This document shows, piece after piece, positions 15,161 to 24,466 of a stretch of DNA of 42,782 nucleotides. Source of the stretch: an uncultured Acidobacteriia bacterium (lineage in GTDB: Bacteria; Acidobacteriota; Terriglobia; Bryobacterales; Bryobacteraceae); NCBI GenBank assembly GCA_903875575.1, contig CAIQWJ010000056.1, positions 1 to 42,782 of the forward strand, read 5' to 3'. A program made the translations under genes and the position numbers. Within the stretch, counting starts at the first letter, position 1; every line of letters starts with the position of its first letter. A model generated the notes under the pieces. The model made no database searches, was not told the DNA's origin, and saw only the letters and a list, made by a program, of their open reading frames with translations.

Positions 15161-18100
15161 ATGAGTGAACCTGTAGACCCTGACGCCGCGATCGCGACAG
15201 ACCAGAGTGAGGCCGCGCGTATTGCGGCACTTCATCGTTACGAAGTGCTCGACACGCCGAATGAGCCGGCGTTCGACGAGGTTGCGCGGCTGGCATCCCG
15301 TATCTGCGGTACTCCAATTGCGCTGATCTCATTCATCGACAGGGGACGTGTGTGGTTCAAGAGCCGGGTGGGTCTGGATGTGCCCGAAATCCCCCTCGAT
15401 ATAGCTTTTTGTGCGCACACGATTCGGGGGCATGGGCTGTTCGAAGTTCCGGATGCGGGCGCAGACCCACGATTTGCGACCTGTCCGCTCGTCACGGGCG
15501 AGCCGAATATTCGCTTCTATGCCGGAACTCCGCTGCTGACAGAAGACGGCTTCGCCATCGGGACGCTGTGCGTGATCGACAGTATCCCCCGCACGCTGAC
15601 CGAAGATCAGCGCCTGACGCTGGAAACGCTCAGCGGCTGTGTGAGAAGGCAACTGGAACTCCATCTCATTTCGAGGAATCTCGCGCGGCAGAACGCGGAA
15701 CTGGCAACGCTCAAGCGCGAACTGGAAGACAGGATCGCCAACGCCTTCGAGGCGGTAAGCGACGGATTCTGGGAATGGAACATCCTCACGGGAGAGGCGT
15801 ATTACAGTCCACAATGGCTCCGCATGCTCGGCTACTCCCCACAGGAAGCGCCGCCACGATTTGAGTTTTTTCTTTCGCGCGTTCACCCGGACGATCTCCC
15901 TCTTATGGAGCGGGCTGTGGAAGATCACCTGGCGAAAAGAACCAAACTCACAGAAATTGAGATTTGCCTGCGGACGCGGAAGGGAGACTTTATCGCGGTT
16001 CTTGCCCGTGGCCGGGTCAACATTTGGGACGCGAATGGCAAACCAGCCATCATGGTGGGCTCCATCACCGACATCACGGAAAGTAAGCGGGCCGCGCGGG
16101 AACGGCAGGAGATCACCGATCGCCTGCGGCTTGCCACCACTGTTGCCAATATCGGGATCTGGGAATTCGCCATCGAAGAGGGAACACTCACGTGGGATGA
16201 CTGTATGTTCCGAATCTATGGAGCAAGTCCTTCCGGCTTCGGCGGCAAGGTGGATAACTGGCTCAATTGCCTGCATCGGGACGACCTGCCGCGTGTGATT
16301 CGGGAGGTGGAAGCGGTGCTGGCCGGCAGGATGGATTTCAACACCCGGTTTCGGGCGGTGACTCCGAATGGCGAGACCCGGCACATTGAAGCAAGGGGCG
16401 TGATTCGCCCGAACCTCGCAGGCACCGGCAGGCGTATGATTGGCGTGAACTGGGACGTCAGCGAGCGGGCCCGGGCCGAAGCGGAGGTCACCGAAAGGGA
16501 AAGGCAGTTACAGACGAAACAGCGCATGCTTGAAGAAGCGCAGAGCCTGGCACACGTTGGCAGCTGGGAACTGGATCAGAGTTTGGGGCAAATGACGTGG
16601 TCGGCCGAGATGTATCGCATTATGGAGGTTGATCCGTCGATATCGTCGTCACTGCTTTCGTTAGCCCGGGAGCGGGTCCATCCCGCGGACATTGACAGAT
16701 TGCGAGTCTTCCGGGACGGAGACGGGCCGGTGGAAATTGAGCACCGGCTGATCATGCCGGACGGGCGAATCAAGTATGTGTTCTCGCAGGGAAGAATCAG
16801 TCACAGCGACGGGCAGCGCAGGATGCGTGGCACATTGCAGGATGTGACCGCACTGCGGTCAACGAATCAGGCGCTGCGGACCAGCGAAGAACGCTTCCGG
16901 TTGCTGGTGGAGCAGGCATCCGACGGCTTCTTTCTGCATGACGAGGAAGGCCGGATTCTGGACGTAAATCAGCGGGCCTGCGACGCGCTCGGTTATTCGC
17001 GGGACGAGTTGCTATCCATGAACATGCTGGAGATTGAGCAGACGCCGGACTGCGAAGCCGTTCGCAGCGCCTGGGCGTGGATGGCGGTGAATAAAGTGAC
17101 GGCGACCAACCGCACGCTGCGCCGCAGGGACGGCGCACCGTTCGCCGTGGAAGGCCGTTGCCGGCCATTCGAACGCGACGGGCAGCGGTTGTTCCTGGAA
17201 CTGGTCACGGACGTTACCGAGCGGCGACAACTGGAAGAACAGCTCCATCAATCGCAGAAGATTGAGGCGATTGGAAGACTGGCGGGCGGTGTCTCGCACG
17301 ATTTCAATAACCTGCTCATGGTGATGAACGGGTACAGCGATCTCATCCTGCGCAGGCTTTCGCCGGAGGATCCAATCTATGCGCATATGGCTGAGATCCG
17401 GAAGGCCGGTCAGACGGCTGCCGATCTGACCCACCAACTTCTGGTTTTCGGGCGCAAGCAGGTTTCCGTGCCACAGCCGCTCTCGCTCAACAGCCTGATC
17501 CTCGAGGTTCGCAACATGCTCCAGCATCTGATCCGCGAGGATATCGAGCTCAGCCTCGCACTGAGTCGGGACCCTGGTTTGATCATGGCCGACCCTGGTC
17601 AGGTAACGCAATTGCTGATGAACCTGGTCACCAACAGTCGCGATGCGATGCCGGGTGGCGGGTGCCTGCGGATTGAAACAGCAAACGTCGTGATCGGCGA
17701 AGAGTTCGCTTTCCATTCTCCGGAGGCCCACCCCGGCAGCTGGGTACGCCTTTCAGTCAGCGATTCCGGCACCGGAATGGACGCGGAGACGCGTGCGCAC
17801 CTGTTTGAGCCGTTCTTTACGACGAAGGCGATCGGTAAGGGGACCGGACTGGGGCTTGCTACCGTTTATGGAGTGGTACGGCAGGCGGGCGGCTTCATAT
17901 TGGTGCATACGGAGCCGAGGCGGGGGTCAATCTTTTCGGTCTACCTGCCGCAAATCTCCGCGATGCCGGAGAGGGGAGCGGAACCAGAGGCCGGGACGCA
18001 ACAGGGCGGAGCGGAGACGATCCTGGTGGTGGAGGATCAGCCGCAACTCCGAAAGCTCACGCAGAAGGTGCTGGAGGGTTCCGGTTATCACGTTTTGCCA

Positions 18101-18391
18101 GCGGCAAATGCGGCCGATGCGCTGGCGAGTGCCGAGAGCTATCGAGGAGCGATTGATCTGGTGCTGACCGACGTTGTGATGCCCGGGCTGCGTGGACCGG
18201 ATATGGCAGCGGAATTACGGCGGAGAAGGCCCGGTATGCGCGTCATCTACATGTCGGGGCACACGATGGATGGGTTTAACGCCAACGAAGCGGGCCAGGA
18301 CAGCGCGGAGTATTTGCAGAAACCGGTTTCGGCACGCGATTTGATAACAGCGATTCGGCGTTCACTGGGGCAAGACCCGGGACGCGAATGA
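15161..18391 (+). CDS. Hybrid sensor histidine kinase (GAF-PAS4-HisKA-HATPase-REC)
   Basis: The 1076-residue product lacks transmembrane segments, so it senses cytoplasmic signals. Domains in order: GAF (about 20-165, including FCAHTIRG and GTPLLTEDGFAIGTLCVID); PAS/PAC at about 190-310, 320-437, 455-567 and 573-690 (PAC ends VGSITDITE, GVNWDVSER, GTLQDVTAL, ELVTDVTER); HisKA with His713 in GGVSHDFNNLL; HATPase with N-box MNLVTNSRDAM, G1 SDSGTGM and G2 GKGTGLGLATVYG; receiver with Asp1004 in LTDVVMPG. The C-terminal receiver suggests a phosphorelay or self-regulation. It probably pairs with the NtrC-type regulator upstream. ATG 15161 precedes the conserved IAALHRYEVLDTP start of this GAF type. 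Confidence 0.93.
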   Translation: MSEPVDPDAAIATDQSEAARIAALHRYEVLDTPNEPAFDEVARLASRICGTPIALISFIDRGRVWFKSRVGLDVPEIPLDIAFCAHTIRGHGLFEVPDAGADPRFATCPLVTGEPNIRFYAGTPLLTEDGFAIGTLCVIDSIPRTLTEDQRLTLETLSGCVRRQLELHLISRNLARQNAELATLKRELEDRIANAFEAVSDGFWEWNILTGEAYYSPQWLRMLGYSPQEAPPRFEFFLSRVHPDDLPLMERAVEDHLAKRTKLTEIEICLRTRKGDFIAVLARGRVNIWDANGKPAIMVGSITDITESKRAARERQEITDRLRLATTVANIGIWEFAIEEGTLTWDDCMFRIYGASPSGFGGKVDNWLNCLHRDDLPRVIREVEAVLAGRMDFNTRFRAVTPNGETRHIEARGVIRPNLAGTGRRMIGVNWDVSERARAEAEVTERERQLQTKQRMLEEAQSLAHVGSWELDQSLGQMTWSAEMYRIMEVDPSISSSLLSLARERVHPADIDRLRVFRDGDGPVEIEHRLIMPDGRIKYVFSQGRISHSDGQRRMRGTLQDVTALRSTNQALRTSEERFRLLVEQASDGFFLHDEEGRILDVNQRACDALGYSRDELLSMNMLEIEQTPDCEAVRSAWAWMAVNKVTATNRTLRRRDGAPFAVEGRCRPFERDGQRLFLELVTDVTERRQLEEQLHQSQKIEAIGRLAGGVSHDFNNLLMVMNGYSDLILRRLSPEDPIYAHMAEIRKAGQTAADLTHQLLVFGRKQVSVPQPLSLNSLILEVRNMLQHLIREDIELSLALSRDPGLIMADPGQVTQLLMNLVTNSRDAMPGGGCLRIETANVVIGEEFAFHSPEAHPGSWVRLSVSDSGTGMDAETRAHLFEPFFTTKAIGKGTGLGLATVYGVVRQAGGFILVHTEPRRGSIFSVYLPQISAMPERGAEPEAGTQQGGAETILVVEDQPQLRKLTQKVLEGSGYHVLPAANAADALASAESYRGAIDLVLTDVVMPGLRGPDMAAELRRRRPGMRVIYMSGHTMDGFNANEAGQDSAEYLQKPVSARDLITAIRRSLGQDPGRE

Positions 18392-19126
18392 GGGAACGAA
18401 TTATGCGGCGAAACGCCGCCCCGCTCTGCTGCCTGCGGCGGATGCGGATTCCATAGCGACTCGTGGGAAGACCTGAAGGGCGTCACTTCCGGCGGTGGAA
18501 GGACTGGCGCGAGACCAAAACAGAAACAGCCTGACGAGCGCCTTTTTGACCGGAAAATCCGGCAGGGCAGGACCGCTTAAGCCGGAGCGTTCGCTTCCGG
18601 CGTTGTGGCCGACTCCGTATGGCCCCTTCGACAATGCAATTCCTGCTGCTCACCAATTCGCGCCGGGGTTACGGTTCCAGCCTATGTTACAAGGCTGCCG
18701 TGGACTAAAGTCCGGCCATGCGGCAGCCGTAGCCAGGATTCAAACGGGAATATCGAAGTTGCGGCGTCGAGCGACAGGCAGGGAGCAGTTGCCGTTGCCA
18801 GCGTCGTGACTGATTGTGGAGTCTTGTGCACCACTCGCGTACGGTCACGGCACAGGAAAACGTGGCACGGGGTGGTGCTTGGCGGTGGGGAGGGCAACTT
18901 TGGGATGCAGGTGAAGCCGAGACTGAAGGGGCGAGGGATGCTGGAGAGCAGCAGCGGTTTTGTCTATAAGTTGTTGCATACATGAACATTAGTGGCTACG
19001 AAAAGGTCATGATCTGGAATATTCAATACTTGAATAATATTACTTGACACAATCACGCTCATATTTTATTATCGTAGTCAGGTGAGATACTTCTTACCGA
19101 CTAAACCGTTTGAAAGGACCTAAACC
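18392..19126. other. Long intergenic region with hairpins and the hsp20 promoter
   Basis: No protein gene is supported across about 735 bases. A GCCGGAGCG/CGCTTCCGGC hairpin lies at 18581-18601 and a smaller CCGGA/TCCGG hairpin lies at about 18550-18562. The last ~110 bases become AT-rich and carry the hsp20 promoter and operator-like dyad. Short frames in the first 600 bases have no ribosome binding sites. Confidence 0.5.
19021..19072 (+). promoter_or_regulatory. hsp20 promoter with operator-like dyad
   Basis: TTGACA (19044-19049) and TATTAT (19067-19072) are separated by exactly 17 bases, a near-consensus sigma-70 promoter 55 bases before the hsp20 start. Immediately upstream is the palindrome ATTCAA-TAC-TTGAAT (19021-19035). 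The heptamer TACTTGA is repeated at 19027-19033 and 19041-19047, the second copy overlapping the -35. This fits a repressor-controlled heat-shock promoter; it is not a CIRCE or a canonical HspR site. Confidence 0.75.
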
Positions 19127-19549
19127 ATGAGCACTGCAATTTCAGTTGATCCATTTCAGGGCCTCCGCATCTTCGAAGACGCGGTCACCCGCATGATGAG
19201 CGAACCACGGGCCAACCGCCCATGGTCGCCAGCCGTTGACATCCTCGAAACCGAGGACGCCGTCACGCTGAAGGCCGACCTTCCGGACGTTAAGACCGAA
19301 GATATTGACATCCGAGTGGAAAACAACACGATGACCCTCAGGGGTTTCCGCAAGTTCGAAAAAGACGAGAATGTGAAGGGTTATCACCGTATCGAGCGCA
19401 GCTACGGCGAATTCACCCGCAGTTTCGCCCTGCCGCCCACGGTGGAGAACGACAAGGTCGCGGCGGATTACAAGAACGGGGTATTGACCATCACCCTTCC
19501 CAAGAAGGAAGCGGCCAAACCGCGTCAGGTAAAGGTCGAAATCCACTAA
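19127..19549 (+). CDS. Hsp20/alpha-crystallin small heat-shock protein
   Basis: The 140-residue product has the alpha-crystallin domain at about 30-130: WSPAVDILETEDAVTLKADL at the start, GYHRIERSYGEFTRSFALP in the middle and the hallmark A-x-x-x-N-G-V-L motif (AADYKNGVLTITLPK). It is an ATP-independent holdase that binds unfolding proteins in the cytoplasm and hands them to ClpB/DnaK. AAGGACC before ATG 19127 is its ribosome binding site. It is the first gene of the hsp20-clpB-htpX cluster. Confidence 0.95.
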   Translation: MSTAISVDPFQGLRIFEDAVTRMMSEPRANRPWSPAVDILETEDAVTLKADLPDVKTEDIDIRVENNTMTLRGFRKFEKDENVKGYHRIERSYGEFTRSFALPPTVENDKVAADYKNGVLTITLPKKEAAKPRQVKVEIH

Positions 19550-19572
19550 GTCACGTATTAAAGTAAGTGGTA

Positions 19573-19602
19573 ACGGGGCAGAGGGAGTTTCCCCTGCCCC
19601 GT
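19573..19602 (+). terminator. Hairpin between hsp20 and clpB, possible attenuator
   Basis: ACGGGGCAG (19573-19581) pairs with CTGCCCCGT (19594-19602). An inner GGGA/TCCC extension is separated from it by one mismatch. Only three T residues follow, so it may reduce read-through or stabilise the hsp20 mRNA rather than stop transcription fully. Confidence 0.5.
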
Positions 19603-19674
19603 TTGCGTCACTACTGGTGGAGACATTGCACGGCAGGCCGTCGGGCATTCGGAAGACGGCAGGAGACCCTAGAC

Positions 19675-22332
19675 ATGGCATTCCGGTTCGACAAACTCAC
19701 GCAGAAAGCGCAGGAGGCGGTCCAGCAGGCGCAGGCGCTGGCGGCCGAAAACGGGCATCAGGCGGTTCACCCTCTTCATTTACTGCTGGCTCTCACGGCG
19801 GAACGCGAAGGCATTGTGCGACCGGTGCTGGAAAAATGCGGCCTGCTCCCGGATGGCGTGGAACATGAGGCGCAGCGTCAACTGAACGGGCTGCCGAAGG
19901 TTTCCGGCCAACCCGCAGGGCAGTTGATCTCGCCCGGCCTGCAGCAGGTCTTCGAAGGAGCTGCGAAATCCGCCGAGAACTTTAAAGACGAGTTTGTCTC
20001 CACCGAACATCTGCTGCTTGGGATTGCCGATCAGAAGTATGACCCGGCGGGTTCCATTCTCAACAAGCAGGGCGCGACGAAAGACGCGATTCTGAAGGCG
20101 CTGGTGGCTGTGCGCGGCACGCAACGCGTCACGGATCAAAACCCGGAAACGAAATACCAGGCACTGGAACGCTATGCTGTCGATCTGACCGAACAGGCGA
20201 GGCGCGGCAAGCTGGATCCTGTCATCGGGCGTGACGAGGAAATTCGCCGCGTGATGCAGGTGCTGAGCCGAAGGACCAAGAATAATCCGGTACTGATCGG
20301 CGAACCAGGCGTGGGTAAGACAGCCATTGTGGAGGGGCTGGCTCAGCGCATTGTGAAGGGCGATGTTCCGGAGCAGCTGAGTAACAAGCGCGTGGTCGCG
20401 ATCGATCTGGGCGCCATGGTGGCCGGCACGAAGTTCCGGGGCGAATTCGAAGATCGCCTCAAGGCAGTGCTGAAGGAAATCACCGAGTCCAACGGCGAAA
20501 TCATCTGCTTCATTGACGAACTGCATACCCTGGTGGGCGCGGGCGGCTCGGAAGGTGCGATTGACGCCGCGAATATGCTCAAACCGGCGCTGGCCCGGGG
20601 CGAGCTGCGCTGTATTGGCGCGACGACTCTGGCCGAGTATCGCAAGTACGTGGAGAAAGACGCGGCGCTGGCGCGGCGCTTCCAGACCGTATTGGTGGGA
20701 GAGCCGACGGTCGATGACACGATTGCCATTCTGCGTGGACTCAAGGAGAAGTTTGAGATCCATCACAGTGTCCGCATCAAGGATTCCGCCATTGTGGCGG
20801 CAGCGGTTCTCTCGCATCGCTACATCACGAACCGCTTCCTGCCGGATAAGGCAATCGATCTGGTGGATGAAGCGGGGGCTGCGCTGAAGATCCAGATTGG
20901 CAGCATGCCGATCGAGATCGACAATATCGAACGGCGTATTTCGCACCTGGAAATTGAACGCCAGGCGCTGAATCGCGAGAACGACGTGGTCTCGAAGGAC
21001 CGGCTCCGGCATATCGAGAACGAACTCGAACGGTTGCGGGGCGAGACCGCGATCCTGAAGGAACGCTGGTCGAAGGAGAAAAGCGCGATTGATCGCGTGA
21101 AGCATCTCAAACAGGAACAGGAACGGGTTCGTGCCGATGAAGAAGCGGCCACGCGTTCCGGCGACTGGGCTAAGGCGTCGCAGCTGAAGTATGGAAAGCT
21201 CGCGGAAATTGAGCAGGAACTGACGGCGGCGAACCGCGATATTGAACTGAAGTCGGCCAACGCTCTGCTCAAGGAGGAGATTGATGAGGAAGACATCGCG
21301 AGGATCGTGGCCAAGTGGACCGGCATTCCGGTGGCGCGGATGCTCGAAGGCGAAGTGCAGAAGCTGATCCACATGGAGACGAGGCTGGAGCAGCGCGTCA
21401 TTGGTCAGAAGGAAGCGGTGGGGCTGGTCTCGAACGCAATTCGGCGCAACCGGGCTGGCCTGAGCGATCCAAACCGGCCCATCGGCAGTTTCATCTTCCT
21501 GGGGCCCACGGGCGTTGGCAAGACGGAACTAGCGCGTGCTGTGGCCGAATTCATGTTTGACGACGATAAAGCCATGGTGCGGGTGGACATGTCGGAGTAC
21601 ATGGAGAAGCATGCCGTTTCGCGCATGATCGGCGCACCTCCCGGCTATGTGGGTTACGACGAAGGCGGGCAGTTGACGGAACATGTCCGGCGGCGGCCGT
21701 ATTCGGTGGTACTGTTCGATGAAATCGAAAAAGCTCACCCGGATATTTTCAACACGATGCTCCAGATCCTGGACGACGGGCGGCTGACGGACGGCCAGGG
21801 CCGGACGGTGGACTTCCGCAACACGATCATCATCATGACTTCCAACGTAGGCAGCCACGTGATTCAGGATTCGAACGCGATCGGCTTCTCCGTCAATCAG
21901 AAGGTCCGCAACGGACAGGAAGACTTACGGAAGCGCCTGCTCGATTCGCTGCGGCAGACGTTCCGGCCGGAGTTTCTGAACCGCGTGGACGACATTATCG
22001 TCTTCAACACGCTCTCGAAAGAGCATTTGTCGGTAATCATTGACCTGCAGCTGGGACGGGTGAGCCGGATGCTGGCTGATCGCGGGGTGAAGATGGAAGT
22101 AACGGTGGCAGCGAAGGATGCCATCATGGCCGAGGGCTACGATGCGGCATACGGGGCAAGGCCGATGAAGCGGGCGATTCAGCGGCTGGTGCAGGATCCG
22201 CTGGCGCTGCGTTTGCTGGCGGGTGATTTCCTCTCCGGGGAAACGGTGATCGTGGACAGGGATGGCGAAGGCGCGAAGCTGAGTCTCACCAAGCAGGCAC
22301 CGACCAAACCAGTGGAGCCCGCGGTCGTCTAA
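19675..22332 (+). CDS. clpB: ClpB disaggregase (Hsp100)
   Basis: The 885-residue product is typical ClpB. It has an N-domain (1-150), NBD1 with Walker A GEPGVGKT (209-216), the coiled-coil middle domain (about 415-530) that separates ClpB from ClpA/ClpC, and NBD2 with Walker A GPTGVGKT (610-617). [13 protein letters not shown] supplies the pore loop, and the C-terminus keeps [12 protein letters not shown]. It rescues aggregated proteins with DnaK and small heat-shock proteins. ATG 19675 ([12 protein letters not shown]) is chosen over the longer frame because it begins the conserved N-domain and has AGGAGAC upstream. Hsp20 immediately upstream supports joint heat-shock expression. Confidence 0.97.
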   Translation: MAFRFDKLTQKAQEAVQQAQALAAENGHQAVHPLHLLLALTAEREGIVRPVLEKCGLLPDGVEHEAQRQLNGLPKVSGQPAGQLISPGLQQVFEGAAKSAENFKDEFVSTEHLLLGIADQKYDPAGSILNKQGATKDAILKALVAVRGTQRVTDQNPETKYQALERYAVDLTEQARRGKLDPVIGRDEEIRRVMQVLSRRTKNNPVLIGEPGVGKTAIVEGLAQRIVKGDVPEQLSNKRVVAIDLGAMVAGTKFRGEFEDRLKAVLKEITESNGEIICFIDELHTLVGAGGSEGAIDAANMLKPALARGELRCIGATTLAEYRKYVEKDAALARRFQTVLVGEPTVDDTIAILRGLKEKFEIHHSVRIKDSAIVAAAVLSHRYITNRFLPDKAIDLVDEAGAALKIQIGSMPIEIDNIERRISHLEIERQALNRENDVVSKDRLRHIENELERLRGETAILKERWSKEKSAIDRVKHLKQEQERVRADEEAATRSGDWAKASQLKYGKLAEIEQELTAANRDIELKSANALLKEEIDEEDIARIVAKWTGIPVARMLEGEVQKLIHMETRLEQRVIGQKEAVGLVSNAIRRNRAGLSDPNRPIGSFIFLGPTGVGKTELARAVAEFMFDDDKAMVRVDMSEYMEKHAVSRMIGAPPGYVGYDEGGQLTEHVRRRPYSVVLFDEIEKAHPDIFNTMLQILDDGRLTDGQGRTVDFRNTIIIMTSNVGSHVIQDSNAIGFSVNQKVRNGQEDLRKRLLDSLRQTFRPEFLNRVDDIIVFNTLSKEHLSVIIDLQLGRVSRMLADRGVKMEVTVAAKDAIMAEGYDAAYGARPMKRAIQRLVQDPLALRLLAGDFLSGETVIVDRDGEGAKLSLTKQAPTKPVEPAVV

Positions 22333-22343
22333 ACAACTGAACC

Positions 22344-23198
22344 ATGCACCACTCGCATAATGCATTCAAGACAGTAGCGCTGCTGGGCCTGCTGAGTTCC
22401 ATCCTTGTGCTGGGGGGTGGAGCTTTGGCAGGCCAGAGGGGCGTTGAATATGGGTTGTTGGTCGCGGTGGCGATGAATTTCGCCAGTTACTTTTTTTCGG
22501 ATAAGATTGCGCTGGCGACAAGCGGCGCGCAGCCACTGACGCCGGAGACCGCGCCGGCCGTTTACGCGCGTGTCGCTCCGTTGGTGGGCGGACTGGCACA
22601 GAAGATGGGCATTCCGATGCCGAAACTGTATGTGACGCCGGAGCCATCTCCGAACGCTTTCGCGACGGGGCGGAATCCGAACAACGCATCGGTGGCCTTC
22701 ACCGAGGGCATCCTGCAGTTGATGACCGACAGCGAACTGGAAGGCGTAGTGGCACATGAGCTTGGGCATGTACTGAATCGCGATATCCTGATCAGTTCCA
22801 TTGCCGGCACGATTGCAGCGGCGATTACGGCTTTGTCGCGGTTTGCCATGTTCTTTGGTGGCGGCGACCGCGACGAACGCGACCGTGGAAGCGGCCTGGA
22901 AGCCCTGATCATGATGATTCTGGGACCGATCGCCGCCATGCTGATCCAGATGGCGATCTCGCGCACGCGGGAGTACAGCGCGGATGCGGCATCGGCGAAG
23001 TATCTGGGAACGCCGCAGCCGCTGATCAACGCACTGGGGAAGCTGGATACGTGGTCGCAGCGGATTCCGATGGAGGCGACACCGACGACGCAGCATTTGT
23101 ATATCATGAAGCCGCTGGCCGGCGGCTCGATGATGCGGTTATTTTCGACGCACCCGAGCACGGAAGACCGGATCCGGCGGCTGCAGGAGATGCGCTAG
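22344..23198 (+). CDS. htpX: HtpX-family membrane zinc metalloprotease
   Basis: The 284-residue product has two N-terminal hydrophobic segments (about 10-55), then the M48 zinc motif HELGH (138-142), with two further hydrophobic segments around 150-205. The third ligand region reads SRTREYSADAASAKYLGTP, and the C-terminal FSTHPSTEDRIRRL is conserved in the family. HtpX degrades misfolded inner-membrane proteins. The gene starts 11 bases after clpB, so the two are probably co-transcribed. Its TAG stop overlaps the stop of the convergent downstream gene in a shared CTAG. Confidence 0.93.
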   Translation: MHHSHNAFKTVALLGLLSSILVLGGGALAGQRGVEYGLLVAVAMNFASYFFSDKIALATSGAQPLTPETAPAVYARVAPLVGGLAQKMGIPMPKLYVTPEPSPNAFATGRNPNNASVAFTEGILQLMTDSELEGVVAHELGHVLNRDILISSIAGTIAAAITALSRFAMFFGGGDRDERDRGSGLEALIMMILGPIAAMLIQMAISRTREYSADAASAKYLGTPQPLINALGKLDTWSQRIPMEATPTTQHLYIMKPLAGGSMMRLFSTHPSTEDRIRRLQEMR

Positions 23199-24334
23199 CA
23201 GGCCGGCACGGAGTCTCGCGACGAAACGGGCTCGACTGCCTTGTAGAGCCGGCAGAGATCTCCCGCCATGGCATATTCCAGCGGAATCCGTCCGGTGTGG
23301 AGAAGCGGCTCGATGGTGTCCGGCAAGCCAGGTCTCGCGAACAGGTAGCCCTGCATGACAGGGCAACCAGCGGCAATCAACTGCCTGCGCTGCGCCTCGG
23401 TTTCGACACCTTCGGCAATGACGTCCAGACCGAGTTGCTTTGCCACGGTGATCATGGCCCGGACGACATGCTGCGCTCCATCGTCGGTATCGATCGTCTG
23501 AACAAAAGATCGGTCGAGTTTCACCGCGTCGAACTGCAGACGGTTCAGGTAACTGAGCGATGAGAAGCCGGTGCCAAAGTCGTCGATGGAAATGCAGATC
23601 CCCATGGCGCGGAGGAGTTGCATTTGACGGTGTTCCTCGCTGTCGGAATCGACGAGAATGCTTTCCGTCAGTTCCAGTTCCAGACAGTGGGGCGGGACCA
23701 GATGCCTGGCGAGACAGTCTTCCACCGCCGCGGCAAACCCGGCGCACCGGATCTGGACAGCCGAGACGTTGACTGCCACGACGACAGGATCGAGCTTCCG
23801 CTCGCGCCACTCCGCGATCTGTCGGCAGACCTCGTTGAGCACCCAGGCTCCAATGGGAACGATGAGGCCGGTCGCCTCTGCCACCGGGATAAACACAACC
23901 GGGGGTACGGAGCCATGAGTTGGATGGTTCAGGCGGAGCAGCGCTTCGACGCCGGCCAATTCGCCTTCGGCTGTGAACTTGGGTTGGTAGTGGACTTTCA
24001 GCCAGTCCTCTTTGATCGCCTGGCGGAGGTCGTTCTCCAGCCGAACCTTGTCCAGCGTTACGGAGTTTTCAGAGAAGGCCTGGGCGCGATTCTTGCCCAA
24101 ACTCTTGGCGTAATACATGGCGGCATCGGCTTCCCGCTGCAGGTCGGCTGCGGTCTCGCCGTCATCGGGGAAGATGGCGATTCCCACGCTGACCGTCACG
24201 GCAAGTTCCTGACCGCTGATGCGAACGGGTTCGCGAACGGTGCTGAGAATGCGGTTAGTCAACTCGCCGGCGGCCGTCATATTCCCGATATCCGGCAGAA
24301 GAATGTTAAATTCGTCACCGCCTATACGTGCCAC
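23195..24334 (-). CDS. 3' portion of the broken gene: partial GGDEF plus complete EAL domain
   Basis: From a GTG at 24334 this frame encodes 379 residues: the back half of a GGDEF domain (GGDEF motif present) and a complete EAL domain. The EAL part retains GVEALLRL, the Asn of AVNVSA, the Glu of LELTES, SIDDFGTGFSS, the Lys of VKLDRSF, AEGVET and VMQGYLF, all expected for a c-di-GMP phosphodiesterase. No good ribosome binding site marks the GTG, so independent translation is uncertain. Confidence 0.45.
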   Translation of the reverse strand: MARIGGDEFNILLPDIGNMTAAGELTNRILSTVREPVRISGQELAVTVSVGIAIFPDDGETAADLQREADAAMYYAKSLGKNRAQAFSENSVTLDKVRLENDLRQAIKEDWLKVHYQPKFTAEGELAGVEALLRLNHPTHGSVPPVVFIPVAEATGLIVPIGAWVLNEVCRQIAEWRERKLDPVVVAVNVSAVQIRCAGFAAAVEDCLARHLVPPHCLELELTESILVDSDSEEHRQMQLLRAMGICISIDDFGTGFSSLSYLNRLQFDAVKLDRSFVQTIDTDDGAQHVVRAMITVAKQLGLDVIAEGVETEAQRRQLIAAGCPVMQGYLFARPGLPDTIEPLLHTGRIPLEYAMAGDLCRLYKAVEPVSSRDSVPAC

Positions 24335-24466
24335 CGTGTCGCCAGGGCGCAGGGCGGACTGGATTCGGGTGGCTATTTCTGCGAGGAGATCGTCGCCGGC
24401 GCGATGACCATATCTGTCGTTGATCTGTTTGAAGTCGTCGATATCGACATACAGGAGGGCGAACCT

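Noticed and set aside
18863-18880. A second sigma-54-like promoter (perfect TGGCACG followed by TGCT)
   Set aside because: GG and GC are 11 bases apart instead of the strict 10, and no gene starts close downstream.
19021-19047. HspR (HAIR) or CIRCE operator at the hsp20 promoter
   Set aside because: The spacing is 3 bases rather than 7 (HAIR) or 9 (CIRCE), and the half-sites do not match. Kept only as an unnamed dyad.
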